From: Irpex lacteus
Taxonomy: Eukaryota; Basidiomycota; Agaricomycetes; Polyporales; Irpicaceae
NCBI GenBank assembly: GCA_001986395.2
Contig: MQVO02000001.1
Span: 2,728,001-2,792,000, forward strand
Reading direction: 5' to 3'
DNA: 64,000 nucleotides
In this document: positions 61,108 through 64,000 of the stretch, one piece after another
Numbering within the stretch: position 1 is the stretch's first letter
How the letters are laid out: every line of letters starts with the position of its first letter
The notes under the pieces: generated by a model
What the model saw: only the letters and a program-made list of their open reading frames with translations
The model's database searches: none
Told to the model about the DNA's origin: nothing
Made by a program: the position numbers and the translations under genes

Positions 61108-62151
61108 ATGGATCGCTGCCCGTCGGAAATACACCTCAAGATATTCTCGCTGGCGTGTACAGACGGTGGGCGTACCGGATGTGCACTGTCCCTCGTCTCC
61201 CGCCATATTCGCAGCACTTCTTTTGCAGCGAGGTTTCGTACAGTCAAGTTGTACGGTGTCCCTCGCATGCGATGCTTCCTAAATTTATTAATGGCAACAC
61301 AGTCCCCACCTCTGATCAGCCATCTGCTACTTTGCAATGATGGTGACGAGGAGAGGAGAAATGTAGAGCCTGAAGAAGACCTATTGGCGGGCGTGGACAC
61401 TGTCATGGACATCCTGTCGGCCGTTGCACCGACCCTTGTCTCTCTCACAGGAAGCATCGTATTAGGCGACAACGTTCGCCGCCGCCTCGCCTCCGAGCCA
61501 TACGACATACCGTCATCCCGAATGCCTCACTTTCCACTCCTGCGAGATCTGAGCTGGCGCATCGGCAGCCGTCGATGGATATTAGGAGACGATGCGTTAA
61601 TATTGAGGGCCAACACAGCTGCCAGACAACCTCAATTACCTAACATGCGTCGGCTACATCTGTGGGAAACACCTATCTTCCCCAACCACATCTCAGACAT
61701 TACCGCCTTTACCAAAGCAGCACCCCAGATGGCCCAATTGCGATTGTCAGGCGCATCTCAGTTTCCAGAATTACCTCGCATATTGTCAGCCGCCCTTGCA
61801 CCCAGAGGAATATCTCAGCTCTCGATGACTGAGGCAGAATTATGTATTGAGCTTCCGAAGGGCCTCGAGCGGCTCATCGTCCAGAGTGCGCTCTTCAAGA
61901 ATAGCCGCTGGTGTGGAACTGGGTCAATCATACATGCGTCCATGCAGCAAGATCTACTCTCCGTAGCACAGAAACACGACAATCTTGATATCGCCCCTCC
62001 GTGCAACTACACCATAGACCAGGCCATAGAGGACTGGCACGACGTTATCGAGGGAGGTGATGGATGTTGGAGGATACTGCCGCGCTTGAAGGACACCAAT
62101 ACTTTGCCTACAGAGCGGATTGGGCGGCCGATAATAATAGTACCTCCATAG
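61108..62151 (+). CDS. F-box-like protein, single exon
   Basis: 347 aa beginning MDRCPSEIHLKIFSLACTDG, an F-box-like motif placed directly at the N-terminus, followed by SLVSRHIRSTSFAARFRTVK. Later Leu-rich strands (MAQLRLSGASQFPEL) are weak. The frame is clean but the N-terminus is short for an F-box, so a few residues may be missing upstream or the domain may be degenerate. No target is known. Confidence 0.7.
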   Translation: MDRCPSEIHLKIFSLACTDGGRTGCALSLVSRHIRSTSFAARFRTVKLYGVPRMRCFLNLLMATQSPPLISHLLLCNDGDEERRNVEPEEDLLAGVDTVMDILSAVAPTLVSLTGSIVLGDNVRRRLASEPYDIPSSRMPHFPLLRDLSWRIGSRRWILGDDALILRANTAARQPQLPNMRRLHLWETPIFPNHISDITAFTKAAPQMAQLRLSGASQFPELPRILSAALAPRGISQLSMTEAELCIELPKGLERLIVQSALFKNSRWCGTGSIIHASMQQDLLSVAQKHDNLDIAPPCNYTIDQAIEDWHDVIEGGDGCWRILPRLKDTNTLPTERIGRPIIIVPP

Positions 62152-62282
62152 AAATACACTCAGAGGACCAAGAGGCACTCTGTATGTAGTGCCCTTGGGG
62201 GTATGAGAGTCGGCGACACTGTTTACCTTGTGAAACACCGGACGCCGCCGCATTGGAGTCGACCGTGACTATCTGTACACGC

Positions 62283-62490
62283 CCAGGCGAAATAGACATA
62301 TGGAGGATACCGGTCCGGGGATATCTCCCACTTACACGTACGATATCGGCCGGTTATCTTTCGCCGTATATACTTGAGATGTTGGTGTGTACGGTATACT
62401 GAGGATATCCGACAAATCTATACGGAGTATATCGTATGTATGACGTGGCGTTATACTCAATGTATACTAACCGTATCAGCCTGGAGGATA
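62283..62490. repeat. Phased GATATC/GTATAC-rich array, copy 1
   Basis: Self-complementary words such as GATATC, GTATAC and TATATC recur at mostly 10-20 bp spacing (for example about 62319, 62341, 62399, 62408 and 62488) with unrelated bases between. There are no coding features. Confidence 0.5.
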
Positions 62491-62811
62491 TCACTGTGAA
62501 ATTGGAACGCGCTCTATACCCAGGATGACTGCATGATGCACGTGGTTTACCTATCGCATTGAGCATTGCACTCCGGTCGATGTTTGACAGGCAAGACGGC
62601 GGCCATAGGCCTTTGTATCCAACCAAAATGTAAATAATATGTATAATACTACGAGCTATATACAATAATACTCGACAGGAGTCCAGGAAAAACAGGGTGC
62701 GGACAGTGTGTGAAGCAGTCGGGAGGTGGGGGATATGTGACGGCGGCGAGGTGATTGTATATGCGCAGTGCCACTGCGCACGGCGGCGGGTGGGTGGGTG
62801 GCAATGATGTA

Positions 62812-62854
62812 GGCTTGAGGCTTGAAGCTTGAAGCTTGAAGCTTGAAGCCTTGA
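62812..62854. repeat. (GCTTGAA)n tandem repeat
   Basis: About six imperfect 7-bp units. It is the complement of the unit seen at 8275-8295. Confidence 0.75.
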
Positions 62855-63464
62855 ACGACGTCAGTAATCCCGGATAGACTGCTGCCAGCTCACCGTATCT
62901 CAACAATGGGATTTAGAGCGAGCTGGGTGCTGTATGCAGGTGGTGCGTGCAAGACTTGCATTGGGATGCAGGGTGGTATGGACGGTTGTACACTCTATAG
63001 GACATGCTACGTATTGGAGGCCATTCATTTAAGTCAGTGGCATGATGCACGTCATACAAGTTTAAGTCAACATACATGAAAGTTTACACCTGTGAGTGCC
63101 TAGTCACCTCGTTCGCCAAGCATCGCTATCGGAGCCGTCTTGCATTGATCGAGTGATGGCAGGAATGGTTGGGAGGGTTCCAGTGGGAGTAGCATTAGAG
63201 GCCGAGGCTTGGGGCGTGACGAAGCAAGAAACGACCTAAAGGTCGGGATGGATAAAGGTCGTGGCTTAAGTGGTGTTGATGAACGGCGATAGAGACGGAG
63301 AACGGAGAGTGTTAGACTTAGAATGCGCGAGGGGCCTTCGCGCGAGTGACGTGGAAGAGGTAAGAAACGAACATACTTAAGTTAACGCGCCTAACTTGAA
63401 GGTACTTAGGCGTTTGTGGACTTGGTTGAACTTCAAGTTGTGCGATCAGCCTTAGGTGCCGCCG

Positions 63465-63770
63465 TCGATATACGCACCATATCCTTAGGATATTCCCCGG
63501 ACATCTGAGCCGCGTATATCTGACGGATATCGTACTCGGGATATCAACAGGATATACACAAAATTTATCTCGTCGTTATGCTCCGGATCACCGCAGTATA
63601 TTTCCTTTATAATTCACGGTTATGTGCGTTTGATACCGCCAAGATATCGTTGTGGTGATATCCGTAGGATAACGCATTAATTTATACGCCGATTGTCTGA
63701 CACATATTCACAGTATAACCCTCGACTATCACCGCGCTATCACTCGCGCTTTTATCCGCCTGATAACTTT
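63465..63770. repeat. Phased GATATC-rich array, copy 2
   Basis: GATAT(A)C or close variants (TTATC, GTATAAC, CTATC) start at about 63514, 63525, 63538, 63550, 63564, 63575, 63585, 63596, 63606, 63619, 63631, 63642, 63656, 63667 and on to 63761. The spacing is 10-14 bp, averaging about 11.7. Confidence 0.55.
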
Positions 63771-64000
63771 TTCGGCTGGGCGTGTAGTATGATTCTGTTA
63801 TGTAGTACAATCAACATCAGTTCATCAAATTCTACTTGATATTCGTTTAGATCAGCCAATTTGTGATACGAAGTCCCAAGACCAACTCACACAGCATCGA
63901 TGAGCCGGACACAGACCTAGACGGTTGCGTCACGAATTGCGATCAAATTGAAGAAAGCACAGATTAAGCGCTAATTCTCTCCGGAAGGGGAAAGTGTAGG

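Larger units (their letters stand above)
62152..64000. other. No gene seen; repeat-bearing region
   Basis: No gene was recognised. It contains two arrays rich in GATATC/GTATAC words and one 7-bp tandem repeat, listed separately. Confidence 0.45.

Noticed and set aside
47040..62151. Secondary-metabolite cluster (P450, methyltransferases, aldo-keto reductase)
   Set aside because: No terpene synthase, PKS, NRPS or prenyltransferase backbone enzyme; the genes are interrupted by ureG and F-box genes.

Overview
The window is nuclear DNA of a filamentous fungus, almost certainly a basidiomycete (Agaricomycetes-like). Genes are broken by many 45-65 bp GT-AG introns with CTNAY-type branch points, coding third positions favour G/C, there are four F-box proteins, and the P450 genes have 15 exons each. 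No bacterial operons, CRISPR arrays, rRNA or convincing tRNA genes were seen. Gene models below were spliced by hand; wherever I could I checked that the summed exons are a multiple of three.

Layout. 1-7.1 kb: the tail of one cytochrome P450, a 252-bp relic of a methyltransferase 3' end, then two complete tandem P450 genes with nearly identical exon lengths. 7.1-24.3 kb: a gene-poor stretch of about 17 kb whose only confident gene is a TALE homeodomain factor (15.2-17.4 kb). 24.3-31.0 kb: a large leucine-rich-repeat protein resembling the septation-network scaffold Cdc11/Nud1. 34-35.2 kb: an unknown Ser/Arg-rich protein. 36.6-44.1 kb: the U6 snRNA exonuclease USB1, an F-box protein and a long RING-H2 protein with an N-myristoylation signal. 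44.7-50.9 kb: a METTL25/RRNAD1-type methyltransferase, one intact P450 and one dead P450, all on the minus strand. 51.7-62.2 kb: urease accessory GTPase UreG, F-box genes, a SAM methyltransferase and an aldo-keto reductase. 62.2-64 kb: no gene seen, with two phased GATATC-rich arrays.

How the parts relate. The left P450/methyltransferase-relic pair and the right P450/methyltransferase pair have the same gene order on opposite strands, so they look like an old inverted segmental duplication about 45 kb apart, with decay on both sides. Two short non-autonomous DNA transposons were recognised from their ends: a 498-bp hAT-like element with a perfect 8-bp target duplication, and a 197-bp element with 55-bp inverted repeats flanked by TA, sitting 4 bp past a stop codon. 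The remaining genes are mostly housekeeping (splicing-RNA maturation, cytokinesis, urease activation) and do not form an obvious pathway. The P450 copies suggest a local secondary or xenobiotic oxidation family.
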